A program made the translations under genes and the position numbers. Below the pieces are notes generated by a model that was not told where the DNA came from, searched no databases, and saw nothing but the letters and a program-made list of their open reading frames with translations. Below are positions 12,620 to 26,300 of a DNA stretch of 64,000 nt, piece by piece. Source of the stretch: Phoronis australis (taxonomy: Eukaryota > Phoronida > Phoronidae); NCBI GenBank assembly GCA_002633005.1, contig NMRA01000269.1:511098-575097 (forward strand), written 5' to 3'. Positions within the stretch are counted from its first letter, which is position 1, and the number at the start of each line of letters is the position of its first letter.

Positions 12620-15600
12620 CACAGCGAGACTGGTGGTGCAACAGATTCCCTCTCGCAGTGTACAAAGTCGGCCAGAAAATACGTTTGATTGGTTTACATG
12701 ATGAAAGTCATGACCAGAATCCACTGCGAGCTTGGTGTTTAACAGTCAAGTACTGCCGATGTAACAGGAGAACGTGCAATTTGAATATTGGACTAGTATT
12801 ATTTAGATAATTGTGCAATCAAACATGTTCCAGCCAGTATTCCTGCGATGGCATGACGCCACGGGTGTATGGACCATCGTAAGATGATTTGAATCATAAC
12901 TATTTATTGTGTAACTAGGAAATAGAAAGTCTGTCGGTAACTATAGGAAGCCAAAGCCACACTTCCACAAAAGTCAATGACTGCATTGGCTTAGACTGGG
13001 ACAGTTTTACAGGTCATTGACCAGCTTATGAATGGGACTTGCCTTTTAATTAGGAGCATTGTAGTTACAAACTGGTAAACATGTATGCAGTGATGGCTAT
13101 AATAGTCCCTCAGTGCTACAGTGTACAAAGCGTTTCCCGGCTGACAAGAGCCTTGTTGTCAGCTTGGATGATTATATGTGGTTCTAAAGGTATACCCTTT
13201 AGTTATTCGCTCAAACTGCAGGATTTTGAAGGTATTCTACATGAAAGACAAACTTGTTCAGACGACTGTGACAGCTGAGTAGGTACTGTTCCATGACGAG
13301 AGCTCTTGAATAATCCATTGACATCATTCCCAGACAACTCACTCAAGTACATAGACACTGTGACCTAAATGTGTTGCTGGTTGTCTCAGTAATTGTCTAT
13401 TAGGCAACCAAGGTTATGGCAAGTGCATTCCTCCATCAGACTTATTTTGCATGGGAAATTCTAGAATGGACTTAACCCTTTGTCTAGGAATGAGTGTAAA
13501 GGGCTAGTCTCACATTAGGCAAAGTCAACAATGCTATTGTGAGTGACTGGTTGGAATGCTCTTTAGGTTCAAATCCAAGTTTGTGAGTATTGGAAAATAT
13601 TTGAATTACAGCACCTTCATTGAGTACTGAAATATTTCAATCATTTTCCCAGCTCGTGTAGAAAGGACCACAGTTAAACAGACATGCAGACAGCCTCATA
13701 GCACAATTGCAAATTCAGAGACCCTACCGTAATGTTCAAATTTTAAAAAACTGAAAAATCCAAGTTAGCAAATCTGAAGTTTTGTGCTTATTCCGATCAG
13801 TATCGGGCACATTTTTTCAACAGGAGCATCAACAATGCCAACAATGCCACCATCAGACAGAATAAGGAACTATTAAAACACGTCTACGTTTGTGAAGCGA
13901 TTGCCAGTTGAGTTGAGACTAGAATCTTGAAACAAATTGTTCTGATAAGGGACCTCATATTTTGTGCTTCCTGCAATTAAAATTTGTGGATTCTGTTACA
14001 AAAAATACAACTCTGTGAATTAAGTCCATTTTCTGTATCCCTGTAAAACCGGTATCTTAAGAAATTGCTTTTGTACTGGTCTTCCACATAGTAACACAAT
14101 GGTATGTCCATATGAACACACCGATCCAAGACCAAAGAAACTGATAACAAAACAATGCACACTTTTCGTATTTCTACATTCTTGTACTGTTAGACTCTTA
14201 GATTCATTGTCTGTGCTTAGCTAGTTCATCATATTTTGCTTCACACCGTAGCATTCCTAATTTTACCATAAGAAGGACCAAAGGGAATTTAATTAATTCT
14301 GATCCTAGTTTTATAGGCAACCCAATTTATTTTGCTTCGAAGTTGGTATTTTGACTATACTTATCACTGTAGGTGGCTTTAACAAATTAAGTAACTTTCA
14401 TTTTCACAATAACTAGATTTCTGTTTTCTATGTTATCTGCTCAAAACTCGCTCTATACTGCAGCATGGCATCCTCTGCTACATTTGTGTTTGTTGGTTGA
14501 TGTTAATTCATCTAAATTAAAAGTTACTGATGTTTACTCTAGTCGTTTCATTTCCAGGCAGATAGCCAAATTCATACAGAAAAATTGCATCGCTTTGACT
14601 TACAAGAACACCGAGTCATGGTCAAGGAAGTAAATGAGAGGATCTCATACAGCGACAATGGTGACTATTGTTCGACTCAGTGTTGTAGCGACAATATAAT
14701 GCAAAAGCAATCGTGCAAAATACCCTTTCTCCGTCATGATGGCTAATTTTTTGAACCGCAAAAAATTACTGGTTATACTTTTACGCGGACAAAATTCTAA
14801 CTGCAGAATGTCATAGCCACACTACAAACTTAATTACCCACGATTCTCAGTCACGAGGGAAGACTTTACTGAAGACAAATTCAGTTTCTGCCCAGACGTC
14901 ACGTCACTACGGGGAATTTCAGGTCGTAATGTCTGAATACTTTTGGCTTGTACGGTTTACACTGAAGTTCAGAATCAATTACTTTCACTAGATTACTGGC
15001 AAGACCAAAATGATTTAGATGCCAACTTGTCTCCTAAAAGAATCCTATACACATGTTCACACTTAACCGTTGAGAACTTCCTTTCAGAAATGATTGGAAT
15101 TGTTTTCACGGCATTTAAAATCAGAGGTAACGAAAAACAAACTTGAATAATGTTGGAACTCTTGGACAAACGTAGACACAGGAACTTGTATCTGCACATG
15201 GGCGATTTACTAGTAGATGTTACATGCCCAATCTGAGTAGAATTGACTCGATTGCTCGTTCGCACTTCACTAGGTAGAATTCGGTTTAGGTTAAATAAAT
15301 TCAGCCACCTTCCCGAGTGGGCTAAGGTTGAATCAAATAAAGCTAAGGCGCTTTCGTTTTAGAGTCAATGGGCAATACAAGATGGCATAATCCACCTTAA
15401 GAAGGCAATAACTGAATTCTGCTACATAAGCTATGTTTATCAAAACATGGTTAAAATTGCAAAGCATGTAAAAACGCTAAAAATTACTTGATTAGGGGCC
15501 ATTCATTTCACATGAAGTTACACACCGTACCATCGAAACGGTAAAATCCCACCAATTCCTGACAAAAATAACGGCCAAAAGTGCATTGACGAGAGCAACA

Positions 15601-15640
15601 CAGAGCATTAAAATGTGCCAACCACACTGGGAAGTGTTTA
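12620..15640. other. Non-coding stretch
   Basis: Only short open frames without domains are present. I saw no tandem repeat, no clear inverted-repeat element and no exon-like segment with matching splice sites on either strand. Confidence 0.5.
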
Positions 15641-15699
15641 ATAATATAAAGAAGACCACTAAGTGGCACAGTATTTGTCAAACCGTCTAAAATGAGTCC

Positions 15700-16960
15700 T
15701 CATTGTCTCCCTTGAACAGAAATCGCAGATGTCAAAAACATACTCGAGAATTACAAAAATTCCAACTAGGTGGTGCAGAATACATCAAATCTGTTCAAAA
15801 AAAGGAAGAAGCCATCATCTTAATAGCAAGGAATTTGCCAAGTTTTATGAAAACCCAAAGGAACTTCAGAGATAGAGATGCAAAGGCAAAAAACTAAAAT
15901 TGTCACTCGGGGCACAGCGATAGTCGGATCAGTTCAAAATCCGTGGCCTTCTGTAGTCAGCTTGATAGGGTCACACCTGCCAAATCTGATTAAGATCCTG
16001 CAAGGGGTTTAGGAGATACAGCAGTGGACACAAGATGACCACAGAGAACTGATGGCAATATGCAACCACATACACATCAAAATTGTTGTTAATTCCCACA
16101 ATTTTTCAATATCTTGTTTAATGGTAGATAGGTGCAGTACTACAAATGTTTTATGAAGAACATAAATTTCACTTGTCAGAGACATTTTATGTCCTTATTT
16201 GGTGAGATTTTACACGGGGACTTTAAGGTTATGTAGGATGCCCAGAAATACGTCGGAATTTGGCCAACTTTGGAATATCATATCTCAGAAATGACTGATC
16301 GGATTCATGACACGCTTAATGCGCAGTTCCCCATAATACTACTAACGTTCCAAGGGCTATCGAAGTACACTGGGACTTGCATGACATTATGAAAAATCTC
16401 ACAAGTTGTACAAAACAAAAATGAAATGATAATTTAGAAAACTGCAACGGCATTTTTGAGATTTCACTTTCAACAATTATATCAAATGAACATTGGTCAC
16501 GTTATTGATACCATCATTTCGCTATCAATGAGCAAAAGTAATGGAAAGACATGGTCACGTGACCCAATTGATGGCAGATTGGTAAAGTCAAAAATAAATT
16601 CTAAACCATTCCTACTTTCGGAAAATATGTATATTATCAAGTTAGCATTCTACAGTTATTTAAATATTTGGCTAAACACACTGGCTTCCCAGTCGACAGG
16701 AAACTATATAATACAAATTTCACGGAAAGCACCAAGAAACTCGGAAATTACAGAGGCAAACGAAAAAAAAAAACTGCCACTAGGGAGCACGGTTGGACGG
16801 GTATGAAACTCGACGCCACCTTTTGCCGTCTCCATAGGAAAACATCTGCTAAATTTCACAAAGATCTTACAAAGGATAAAAGGAGATGCAGCAGTGGACC
16901 TGCCAAATTTCACAAAAACTGCAAGGGGATTTACAGATAGAGCAGTGGATGCAGACGGGC
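15700..16960. repeat. Scattered units of the ~145-bp repeat family
   Basis: Units recognisable by ACTAGGTGGTGCAG, CACTCGGGGCACAG and CCACTAGGGAGCACGG occur near 15768, 15904 and 16778. The first two lie about 140 bp apart. Each is followed by the family phrases GCAAGGGGTTTAGGAGATACAGCAGTGGA or fragments of them. They match the denser array at 17.8-19.3 kb. Confidence 0.6.
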
Positions 16961-17159
16961 ACAAGGATGCGTGATGAATGGATGTTCTACAGAGATGCAA
17001 TACGCACCTACATATGTACATGTGGGCAAACAAGTACATTTTCAGAGAAGGCAAACTAACACTTTCACAACAACAATTCCCAAGTCATAAAAATATAAGG
17101 AGATAACATATTCAAAAAACATTTTCTTAATAATTCAATACATCTTCGCTGTGTCTTAC

Positions 17160-17348
17160 CTTTGAGGCAGTTCTGTTCCAGACGGTGACCTCATGACCTG
17201 CCCGTAACAAGCTGGTTACCACCCCTTGTCCTATATTGCCCAATCCAAGGAAGCCTATTTTCAGGGGTGTGGCTATGACACTTCTAGATGGCTTGATTGG
17301 CGACGTCATTGTGATTGTGCTGTCGCCAGCTGCTACTAGGTCACTGTC
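17160..17348 (-). CDS. GLYR1: GLYR1 exon 9 (start of dehydrogenase domain)
   Basis: A 189-nt exon, phase 0 at both ends, with acceptor CTATAG and donor GTAAGAC. A short linker is followed by the nucleotide-binding beta-alpha-beta start IGFLGLGNIGQGVVTSLL and VTVWNRTASK, which align to the corresponding strand and helix of vertebrate GLYR1. The ATG inside this exon is an internal Met, not a start. Confidence 0.93.
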
Positions 17349-20300
17349 CTATAGGGAAGATCCAGAAGGAATGGATTTCAGAATTGGGGATGGACTACAA
17401 CTTTAGGAAAAACATCAAGTGTTTCAACATTGTCACTCAAACTTTCTCCACCATGTTCGCAACACAAATGAAGAAAAATCAAAACTGCTTTATGAACAGT
17501 AATGGAAACGGTAATTCACAGGGTGATAGTTTATATACGGCACACAAGGGGGGTTTTGTCATTTGCGTTGCAAATATGGTATGGAATAATACACCAAAAC
17601 ACGTCAACCTTGAAAAGTCTTGAAGGTTAAGGCAATTGCTTTTCACTGTCACTTTAGATTAAATTACCATTTTCTGGTTATCATAGAAATACGTTTTATC
17701 TTCTTTAGATTTGACATGTAGACAATAGCACTGCAAACCGTGTGCTTTAAGATGGTGCAGAATGCGTAAAACCCATCCGAACTGAGAAGGTGGTGTCTCT
17801 GTAAAACACTACCCGGTATTGGCCAAATTTCATGAAAATAAGCCAAGGAACTCCTAAGATACAGAGACAAAAACAATTGACACTAGGGGGCACAGTTATA
17901 GTCGATTGCTCTGAAACTCATCGTCATCTGTTGCCATCTCTACAGAAGCCCATTGCCAAACGTTCGCAAAGATTCTTCAAAGGGTTAAGGAGATGCAAAA
18001 TAGAGCCTAAAGGCACCAGAATACGCAAAAACATCTGAAAATCAACATCAGCCAGGGTCTTTACATCAGGTACACAACAGCCGATTTTCATAATCGTCCT
18101 TTGAGTGGTTTGGCAGATAGAAAGGCAGATGTCAAAAACGTATGCAAAAATCTTTAAATGACCACCAGGAGGGGCAGAAAACATCAAATCAGCCCGAAAA
18201 TGGGAAGGTGTTGTCACCTCCTTAATAGAAACCTATTTGCCTAATTCCATGAAAATACATTCATGAACTTAGAAGACACCGAGGTAAATGTAAGAAACAT
18301 TTTGTTACTAGAGGGCACAGTGGTATTTGGATTAGTTCGACATGGTACCGTTTGTTGTTGGCTCCACAGGAATAAATCGTTCATTTTTCAAAGCTCGTTC
18401 AAAGGGTTAAGGACATTCGGCCTCAGACGCGAAAAAAACAAAATCACCACAAGGGGGCGACACAGTAATTGGACCCATTTGAAAGTAAACTTCCATCATG
18501 GCCCTCTCACCAGGAACACATCTGTTAATTCTCATGATCCTTTAAGTGGTATGACAGATATGGAGGTGGACGCCAGAAAACAGAATAAAAAATAACAAAA
18601 AATGGCCACCAGGTGGCACAGAAAACATCAAATCTGTCTGAAAATAGGAAGGCATTGTCATCTCTTTAATAGAAACCTATTTGCTGAATTTCATGAAAAT
18701 ACATTACTAAAGAAACAAAAAGGCAAACGTAAAAAAAACATTTTGCCACTATGGGTCACTGTAGTGGACCAATTCCACACTAGTTATTGTTCGTTCTCGG
18801 CTCCGTAGGGAATACATCTTTCATATTTCACAAAGCTAGTTCAAAGGGTTAAACAGATTCGGTCTCAGACACAAAAAAATAATTGCCACTAGGAGGCGAC
18901 ATAGCAGTCAGACCCATCCGAAACTCAACATCAGTCGTGGCCTTCTCACCACCAACACATCTGTAAATTTTTACGATGATCCTTTAAGCGGTATGGCAGA
19001 TAGAAAGGCAGACGTCAGAATACGGACGCAAAAATAACAAAAATGTTCACGAATTGGCATAAAATTTGTCAAATCTGTTCGAAAATGGAGTAGCATCATT
19101 GCCTCCAAAGATACAGAGGCAAACGCACAAAACGTAAAATTTCCACTAAGGGGCACAGCCGTAATCAGGTTGGTAAGAAACTCGTGGTCATCTGTCGTCA
19201 GCCACATAGGAACACACCTACCAAACTTCAATAAGATCCTGCATGGGGTTTAGGAGATACGGACGTGGACGCCAGACATGCACCCATAATAACTGCGTGG
19301 GCATTGTCTGCTCACATTTAGAGTCAAAACCACCAAAGTGAATGCTGGTAACAGGATGCCAGAAACAAACATTGGTTTCAAATAATGTTGTTCTTGATTA
19401 AAAGTTAGTCTGTATTTATGATTCTAACAACTGTTATCAGTTTATATACATTTTGAATATGAATATTTCTATCTAATGTAGCACAGCAAACAGCTAAACA
19501 TTGTATTCATAAAACCTATTGTGGAAAATTGAAAAATAATTAACTGTATTTCATCACCTCCTCTTCCACAGTTGCGTTTCATACGATTCCCTTCGAAGCG
19601 CAGAGCGCACTATATTTTTTCACAAAACATGTCCCCTTAGGAACCTTAGAGAATTAACTATTCTTGTATCACAATGTTAAGATGAGAAGAACATGCAGCT
19701 GATACCTTCAAATAAGTCTGAGATTTCCCTCAAATAAATAGAAAAACAAACGAAACGAACACGTCATTTATTTGAAATAAACGAATCTCCGCGACTGTTT
19801 TATAATGAGTTGGTGAATGTGTTTGGGTCAATTTACACTCCCCGACCTTTCCAGGCTCATAAATACTCACTTGAACACTCGAATATACTAAATCACGATT
19901 GTTAGAGACGTCATTGCTACAATACCTAATAAGAAAGCATACCTTAAAACCAAGCAAATTTCCTGCCAACAAAATTTAAAAAAAGATGGTGTGTTCTGTC
20001 AAATTCTGCGAAAGCAACAATCTTACCCTGGCCTTTTTTGGTGTGCCTGGTGTCTTTACAACCATTTTTTGTTTCTTCGGCTTCACTGTTGGAACAGTGT
20101 CAGAGTTTTCCCTTTTCCTCGGCCTTTTCTCCTTTTCGGATTCTTCTTTCTAAAAATCAAGTTTTAATTCTAGACAATAACTGTGTCAGACAAAATAAAA
20201 GAGCATGTGGCACTTTTGCCACCCCAAAACGTTTTGTTATATTGTGATGGAGAGTTGTAGAATCGCATGTCGCTTTCCCACCAACGCCACAAGGAGGAAC

Positions 20301-23300
20301 TCCATTCTATCGCAACCCCACCACAACTCCAGTAAGTACCTTTCCCATTGACTGGCGACATCAGAGTTACCCTTAGTTCTCTGATTTAAACACCAGGAGG
20401 CGTATTTGAATCACACTCAAGAACTAATGAATTCGAGATAAATCTCCAGGCATTTAAGGTGAATAATGCGAGACTGATGAAGGGGTTGATCCAAGATTTT
20501 GAGTTGGGGGGGGGGTGGTCCCAGGGCAGAATTTAGCCAGGATTTTGCCCGTCAGACATTCGCACCTCCGCACTGCCTAATGGAATCTGGGAGAATTTTA
20601 GAGGAGGCATGGCCCCCTTGGCTCCCCTCTAAATCCGCCACTGTGATCCATGCTTTTCTCTTTCCGTTGCCCCATTCCTTTACGTGTGACTATAGGAAGT
20701 TGGTAATGAAAGACGCTGGAGTGATGACTGTCTTGATGTCATGACCTTTAAAGATGTAAATGCATTCTCCTAACTACGCTATCATATAGCAGGAACTAAA
20801 CGACAATGCTATTTAAACATCATCTACGCTAAACAAAGTGCAGTTGTATCCACTGACAACTTGTAAATGTGAAAACAAAACATTTTGCAAATAGGTGACC
20901 TTTGCACTAATGACGTACCTTGAAGGCTCACATAGCCCGCATCATACATTGTTATTCCCCAACACTATGACACGATACTTACTGGACACGCTTCAGTGAT
21001 TTACGGCGGATCATTTTCAACACAAAACTCATTCTTAAAAACAATAGCTAATTTTAAATGTACCATACTTCATATTCACATCGTTGTTACATGTTGTGTT
21101 TATAACTAATTTGACGAAGCAATCACCGAGATAAAGAAATAGCGTGCAAGTTCCACTTTAAGGAATTAGTGCAGCCGACGTGGAGATAGCGGTTCCCACT
21201 ACAGCGAAGTTGAGCAACTCCACACTTAACTCACATATTTCGAGAGGAGTTGCAATGGCTAATGAAGTCCAGGAGTAACGCTTTCCCATCGAGCATAACT
21301 CAGCGAAACAGGAGAGTTGCGGCGCTGGTTGGAAAGCAGCATTAGAGTTGCGGCGCTGGTGGGAAAGCAACATTACAGTTGCGATGCTGGTGCAAAAGCA
21401 ACATTAAATAACAAGCTGTAGTAGACTTAAATAGCAAACATCTGACAGGTAACTCCACAGAACGGTCAGAGCATGGAGGCATCTGTCGCTTGACCCAATT
21501 TCAAATTTTTTGGAAGGTAAAGTGAGGAGAGTTGAGAGGAACAAAAGGCTATCACACACCAACCTTCTTTTTGGGTATGAGAGGTAAGTCATCCGAATCC
21601 AAGCTCTCCTGGATCTGAAATAACAAAGGTTTGGAAGTCCTATAAGAACAGCTGAATATCAAAATCATGTCAAATACATTTGGTGAGCAATCGTATCAAG
21701 GTGCTGGTTCAAAAATCCTCAAGAGAAAATCTAACAGGAGTTAAAACACAACTACAGTCATGGTAATTCTCCACTGAATTTGCATAAAAATAATTGCCAA
21801 AATTGTCATTTTCCATTTTTCAAGTGCTGGTTACCTTGTTGGAAACAATGAAAACTTTACCAAATGTTGTCTATGACATCCACGTGGTATAAATAGACTA
21901 AAATTTAGTTTTGAGGCTACAACGTGTGCTATTTTCTTAACATTTATTTTGAGGCTATAATGTCTGCTACGTAAGAGACGCATTGTTTTCAGTTGCTAAG
22001 CATGTCACCACTATTTTTGCAGCAAAATATTAAAAATAAGTACCACTATGCGGCATAGTTACTCTAATTTGTCTAGTAAAGCAGAAAAAAGCAGGTTTTT
22101 CAAACATGGCTCAAAATTTCAAACACGACTCAGAGCTTTTCAATCTTGGCTCAAGATTTCCTACACAACAAATGTTAACACACGTACATATAGGGAGATA
22201 CCTACATAATAAATGTTAACACAAGTACATGTAGGGAGATAAGTACATACTAAATGCTAACATGAGTGTAATCACTTTCACTAGAGTGCAGAGAACCAGT
22301 AAGCTAGCCCCGTTATAACACTCTCAAGGCTTAACTCCAAACATGATCATAAATTATATTTTCCGTAACAAACATTTAAAAAAACAAAAAATCAAAGTGA
22401 AACAGCAACAAAGATTGAAGAACTCTTTTCACAATAATTTCCAGATACATTAACATGTTTAAGTAAGATTCTCCCCAGACATATTCAAACATGATGCTCC
22501 GGCATGTTTAAAAAGTTCCCGACCATGTTCGGAAATCTCAACCATGTTTGAAAAGCTCCGAGTCGTGTTTAAAACCTTACGCCACGTTTGATGGGTTGAG
22601 CTTTTTTCTTGTTTACAAGACAAATTATTCCATGGCGCTATTCTTTTGCTGTTAAAACGACAGCACTCAACAAATGAAAATAAATCTGTAATCGTACTCG
22701 TTTTTGTCACTTAGAAGCAAGCAAATCAAGATGAGAAAACACAGCACAAAATACGAGCCATTGGATTCTCATCTAGGAAGAACCCTGTTAAACAATATGG
22801 TAACATTTCAAAATCCTAATTCCCCAATGTTTATTTCACAATGTATGTCCTGACAGCATATATAGTATAAATCTAGTCTACATTGTTATTCACATCTGCT
22901 GCAGCAAATAAGTTAACCCTGAAGAGAAACTAGGTCATTAGATCAACAAACCTCTATAATGGTTTGTGAAGTCTCCCTCTTCATACCAGCACTATTGAGA
23001 AGCTTATTACTTGAGCATCAAATCTATCAGTTCTTTTTAGACTGCAAGGTCATAAGGTCATATGACAGCTACCATAATTAGTATATATAATGAATCAGTT
23101 TGTCATAAATTGGAAATCAGTACTGAAACCCATGTATAAATTATAATGCTTTCAATGAGTTTAGAAGAACAATAATTGCACTGTTTCACAAAACAAACAA
23201 AATAGATCGACGAGTTATAACTAATCAGTTGGAAAATCAAAGCACCGATCTAATTTGCTGCCAAAGAATAAAAGACATTAGCAGCAAGTGGCCCAAAAAT

Positions 23301-26300
23301 ACCCCTTTTTCCTGGACATACAGGGCAGCATCACTAAATACGGTCACTTTTAAGCGAAAGCCAATTATAAATCTACTTTAAGGCAAAAAAGGTAGCAATG
23401 GGGGAACCATACGGTGGGGTAAAATTTTTCAACAACAGGAACATAAAGCGATCACATGCACCCACAATGCACCCTAAACATTACGTTTCTAGGGGAGCTT
23501 ATCAGTTTCATGTAAGGTACAAGGAAACAACAATTTGACCTCAGGGGGTGGCTGCAACAGTCCACATTGAGAAAAAGTGTAGGCACCTCACCTTTTAAAA
23601 CTAACATCAAACAAAATCAAAAAGTATAAAAAATAAACAGTTTTGGATATTTTGCAACAAAGAAGTAAAACATACCACAAAGGAACACAGCACAAGGCAT
23701 CTAAAAATTTACTGATCTAGCGTACTTTTCATAAAGAACAATCATGAAGTTAAGTATATATAAAGATAGATCAAAATGAAAAACAGGCACAGCACTAGTT
23801 GAAATCTGCTCAAAATTGATAGTTGTCTGATCTGCAAGATGGAACAGCCACTAGAGGGTGCTGCAATAATCAAATCCGCTTGAAAATCGACTGGTACCAT
23901 CGCAATACTGTAGCATACCTCTGAATCAGGTTTACTTGAAATCCGCCACTCATTTTCCAAGATATCACATGCAAACAATCTTCTCAGAAACACTAAAAAA
24001 GCCCCTTGTCAAGATCAAAATGGCGTATTGTCATCACATATCCCTGTCCTAAGTTTCATTGAACTCTTTCAATCAGTTCTCTATACATCATACGGAAATT
24101 AATGCTCTTCTCCAAAAATACTGAAAAGCCCTGGCCTGGCCTCAAAGCAAGCGTGCACTGCCCTCCGAATGCCCTACACCCTTGAGATAAATTTCACCAC
24201 AATACAACCACAAGTTACAGACAATCGGACAGCAGGACAATCAGACAAAATGGCCACTAAGAGTTGATGCGGTGGTTGAATAAGCATGAAAACTGACTGG
24301 TCTTGGCATATTGCCATCACGTACCCCTGTGCCAAGGTTCACTGAAAACCATTAATCAGTTTTCTAGATATTACCCGAAAACACTCTTCCTTAAAAAGAA
24401 TGAACTTAGCTGATTGACGAGACCAAAATTGCAACTTCAGGTTGCCGTAGAGGTCAAAGGTCAAATCTGCCTGAAAATTGGTGCTGGCAGATTGCTACCA
24501 CAAACCTCAAAGTCAAGAGTCATTAGAATTCACCAATAAGTTCTTTAGACTTCCCACGGAAACTCTCTTCTCTCAAAAAGTACTTAAAAAGCCCCTTGTC
24601 TAGACCAAAAACGGCCACTAAGGAGTGCTGTAACCATCAAATCTGCTCGAAAATCAACTGGTGTCAGCCCATTGTTGTTACGTACATCTGCGTCAAGTTT
24701 CATCGAAATACGGCCACCAGTCCCTTTATATATCACCTGGCAACGGTCTTCACCAAAAACTACTAAAAAACCTCGTGCCTGGGGCGCGGCAAATTAAATA
24801 GCAACAGGCACCTTACACCCTTGAGACAAATTTCATCAAAATACGACCACACGTTTTTGAGATATCGAGCAAACAACTGGACAACAGGATGATACTTTAT
24901 AAATCTAAGCCAAGTGCTGTGTTTAGTGAAAGCTGTGTGAACGAAGGGTTGCTGTCAAACTATACCAAGGCCACATTATAGAAAAATTCCTATAAAAAAA
25001 TCCAACCATATTTTGTAGTCAGGAAGGAATATACCATATTTTCAGGCAAAGGTTTGGTTTTTAGCGCCAAGGCAAGTGTCCACAACTTTTATGAATGTTT
25101 GGTTTTGAAGAGTCTAGTGACTTCCACTGCGCAGTGTCACTAAGGTGTAAATATTTAAGGACATCTTTGGTAGGTAGCTAAAAGTGACCAGGCATTGACC
25201 ACTGCATAAAAGGCGACTTAAAGCAACGGGGTTCATATATAATGTAGTAATAATGAAAGATTATCTGGATATGATTTTGAACATTAGCAACCAAGGACTT
25301 CAAATCATGATGACATTTCAAGGGAAATGTCCACCATTTTCAACCTACAACGAAGGATATGCATGCCAAAACATAACAGTGTTGAAACATTTCGTTGTGT
25401 TTAATTAAGCACTATCCATATTTCTTACCACAGATCATTTTCACACATTGAGGTCGGAATTTCATCTGCAGCGCTGATGACCTTTTCAAATGCATTGTGG
25501 GATGGTCATGGGTTTGTTAACATCCGCTGACATGGCAAGTAACCCGTTATTGAGTAACCTCACATTCTTGGACATCATGTTTAACTTCACCGTGATCTTT
25601 TTACGTGTACCTACCTCGAGTATATATTCCATGTATTTCGAGTCTCTCTTTTAATCTTTCACTTTTTGTTTGATGGATGTTTGGCCGTAATTGCACCAAA
25701 AACATGTACAGTGTATCCATGCTTTCCATTCCAGTGCCATTATATACATGTGACCCAAGTTATTTGTGATGTCGCCAGATGTTTACGAGCCGACAGCCAT
25801 CCCAGAATGCATTTGAAAAACGACAGTCGCGTCGTAGATGAAATCCCCCCGATTTTTGTTGAGAAACATTTCTAACATAGCGAGTGCTAAATAAGCAACA
25901 AATAAAAAACTTCACCTACAAATACAAACACAGAGCATTCACGTAAAGACGCAACAAATGTCACATTCAAACCTTCTTGCTTGGCTTTCGTTCCCTCTTC
26001 GCTTTAGCCTCCGCCCCGTCGCCATTAGATACCAGAATTTTATCACCATCACTCTCATCAACAGCGTCATTTTCTGGACTATCTTCCAATCTCTGTAACG
26101 TTGGAGATATCCAGCTATGATAATGATGTCAACTAGAGCACACACAAGAGCCCACACACGCTGCTTTTGTTCACGACATTAAACGTTGCTGTGTCAAACT
26201 TCATTGTGATTATTCAACTCCATTGAAAAAGAACCGCGTTTTCTTAGACACCACATGATAAGAGATTCGTGAAGCAATGGTTATGAGCAACGTCCCCCCC

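Noticed and set aside
17127-17309. Short 60-residue gene starting MTSPIKPS on minus
   Set aside because: This is the inner part of GLYR1 exon 9; the Met is internal and the frame after the donor is intron.
15700-19270. Several 60-116-residue frames in the repeat arrays
   Set aside because: They fall in diverged repeat units on both strands and change from unit to unit, with no conserved protein.
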